Source of the DNA: an uncultured Clostridia bacterium
GTDB lineage: Bacteria > Bacillota > Clostridia > UBA1381
NCBI GenBank assembly: GCA_947628515.1
Contig: CANRAG010000007.1
Coordinates: 1-43,806 of the forward strand
Direction: 5' to 3'
Length of the DNA stretch: 43,806 nt
The position numbers were made by a program, and so were the translations under genes. The stretch's first letter is position 1. The number at the start of each line of letters is the position of its first letter. Below, one piece after another: positions 42,896 through 43,806 of this stretch. Below the pieces are notes generated by a model. The model was not told where the DNA came from and searched no databases. It saw only the letters and a program-made list of their open reading frames with translations.

Positions 42896-43806
42896 ATGAG
42901 CAGTAAGGTATTAAAAATAAATAAAGATTATTTATCGGCAGACAATACAAAATGCCTAAAAGGTATCTTGGCTGTATGTATCGTACTTCATCATTTATAC
43001 AGTGCGACATCGGTACTAAAAGAGATGATTATAGGCAAATTATTTATGTTTATGGGATACTGGTGTGTATCGGTATTTTTCTTCATTACAGGATATGGAT
43101 TAATGACACAATATAAAAAATACAGGGTACAGTATATAAAGCATTTTTTTAGAAACAGAATAGTGTCTTTTTATACTATATGCTTAATAGGGATATTGTT
43201 ATATTATTTATATGATGTATGTATTGGTTCCCCCCCCGAAAATACGAATATTAACAAGTCTGACGTTTGGTGGCACTATAATAGCAAATGGATGGTATTT
43301 GCAGACTGCACTAATTGTGTACATTCTTTTTTGGGGAATATTTAAACTGGATATAAAAGATAATTATAAAATTGCATTGATGTTTCTTGCATGTTTGATG
43401 TACATCGCCATGTGTATTGTGTTTCATATGGAGCCTCATTGGTATCAGACAGTTCTTTCAGTAATATTGGGCATGGTGTGGAGTCAATTTAAAGATAAAA
43501 TAGACTTAAAAATAGCTAAAAAATATACATTTGTGTTTATAGCATGTTGCGGGTTGTTTGTTGTTTCTGGATTTGTATATAAATGGTTTCAAGTAAAAAC
43601 AGACATTCCGGCAATTAGCTTGTTCTCAAAAACAGTGTATGTGCTCTGCTTTGCTGTAATCGTGGTAATGTTACTGATGAAACTGCCTATACAATGCGGA
43701 ATAACCAAAGCTTTGGGGGAAATCTCATTAGAGATATATATGCTTCATGGAATGATGATAAATGCTATACATAGAGTGATAAGCAATGAAATTATATATA
43801 TTTTTG
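42896..43806 (+). CDS. Acyltransferase 3 family membrane O-acyltransferase, out of frame at a C8 tract, 3' end beyond window
   Basis: The frame from ATG 42896 reads KCLKGILAVCIVLHHLYSA, then GYWCVSVFFFITGYGLM, the start of an acyltransferase 3 (OafA-like) protein, and fails after the C8 tract (43230-43237), stopping at 43345. The +1 frame is open from the tract to the window end and reads IIANGWYLQTALIVYILFW, then LGEISLEIYMLHGM, clearly the rest of the same protein. Seven or ten C would restore one protein. These enzymes O-acylate extracytoplasmic sugars. The state here is OFF, or a base-count error in the assembly. The C-terminus lies past the window. Confidence 0.85.
43230..43237. repeat. 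C8 tract that breaks the acyltransferase frame
   Basis: Eight C follow GGTT (Gly-Ser-Pro-Pro). With 8 C the gene is out of frame; 7 or 10 C joins the two halves. On the other strand this is a G8 tract like the G9 tracts upstream. Confidence 0.9.

Noticed and set aside
1..43806. CRISPR arrays, insertion sequences, phage genes, tRNA or rRNA genes
   Set aside because: No spaced direct repeats, transposase or integrase motifs, or tRNA/rRNA sequences were found by reading both strands.

Overview
The window reads as a chromosome segment of a low- to mid-GC Firmicute, most likely a gut-type member of the Clostridia. Supporting signs are strong AGGAGG-type Shine-Dalgarno (SD) sites, sigma-A promoters with extended -10 boxes, a tRNA-dependent Asn/Gln route (gatCAB beside an archaeal-type AspRS), a VanW/YoaR-like membrane protein, and an EpsN/EpsL/EpsM plus EpsG-type exopolysaccharide locus. 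I see no rRNA, tRNA, CRISPR array, phage gene or transposase. The species cannot be named from this sequence alone.

The first third (1-14,000) is compact, more GC-rich housekeeping sequence. It holds a DUF362 Fe-S protein (minus strand, cut by the window edge), a Cys-cluster protein behind a folded leader, a VanW-family protein, gatC-gatA-gatB-aspS (amidation of mischarged tRNA), secG (minus strand), hflX-yigZ-trxA, and argD-argF-GNAT. Several gaps carry clear promoters, terminators and hairpins. One is a short hairpin transcription unit in front of gatC.

From the promoter at 14,157 to the window end there is one long co-directional Wzx/Wzy-type polysaccharide locus. It opens with a UDP-4-amino-sugar/priming set (epsN-, epsL-, epsM-like). 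An acyl-carrier cassette follows: a ketoacyl-ACP synthase III homologue, ACP, an FkbH-type glyceryl-ACP synthase, a VOC enzyme, a second ACP and an SDR. Then come glycosyltransferases, a TagF-like glycerophosphotransferase, an EpsG-type polymerase and a Wzx flippase. A ligase module follows with two ATP-grasp enzymes, a PLP-fold protein, a GNAT and a sodium:solute symporter. The end is a dTDP-amino-sugar set (broken rfbC, VioA-like aminotransferase, rfbA, rfbB), a GT-C glycosyltransferase and an O-acyltransferase.

Two things stand out. First, the acyl-carrier cassette has the enzyme logic of tetronate/glyceryl-ACP assembly but sits inside a surface-polysaccharide locus, so it may build an unusual acyl decoration. 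Second, the last 9 kb of the locus carries four long G or C tracts (G9, G9, G9, C8) placed where slippage would matter: inside a GT-C gene, as the apparent ribosome binding site of rfbA, at the end of a GNAT just before an RBS-masking hairpin, and inside an acyltransferase that is out of frame in this copy. This looks like a phase-variable capsule/EPS system. The locus also shows decay and recombination: an RfbC-LicD chimera, two frameshifted 3' ends and stumps of lost genes.
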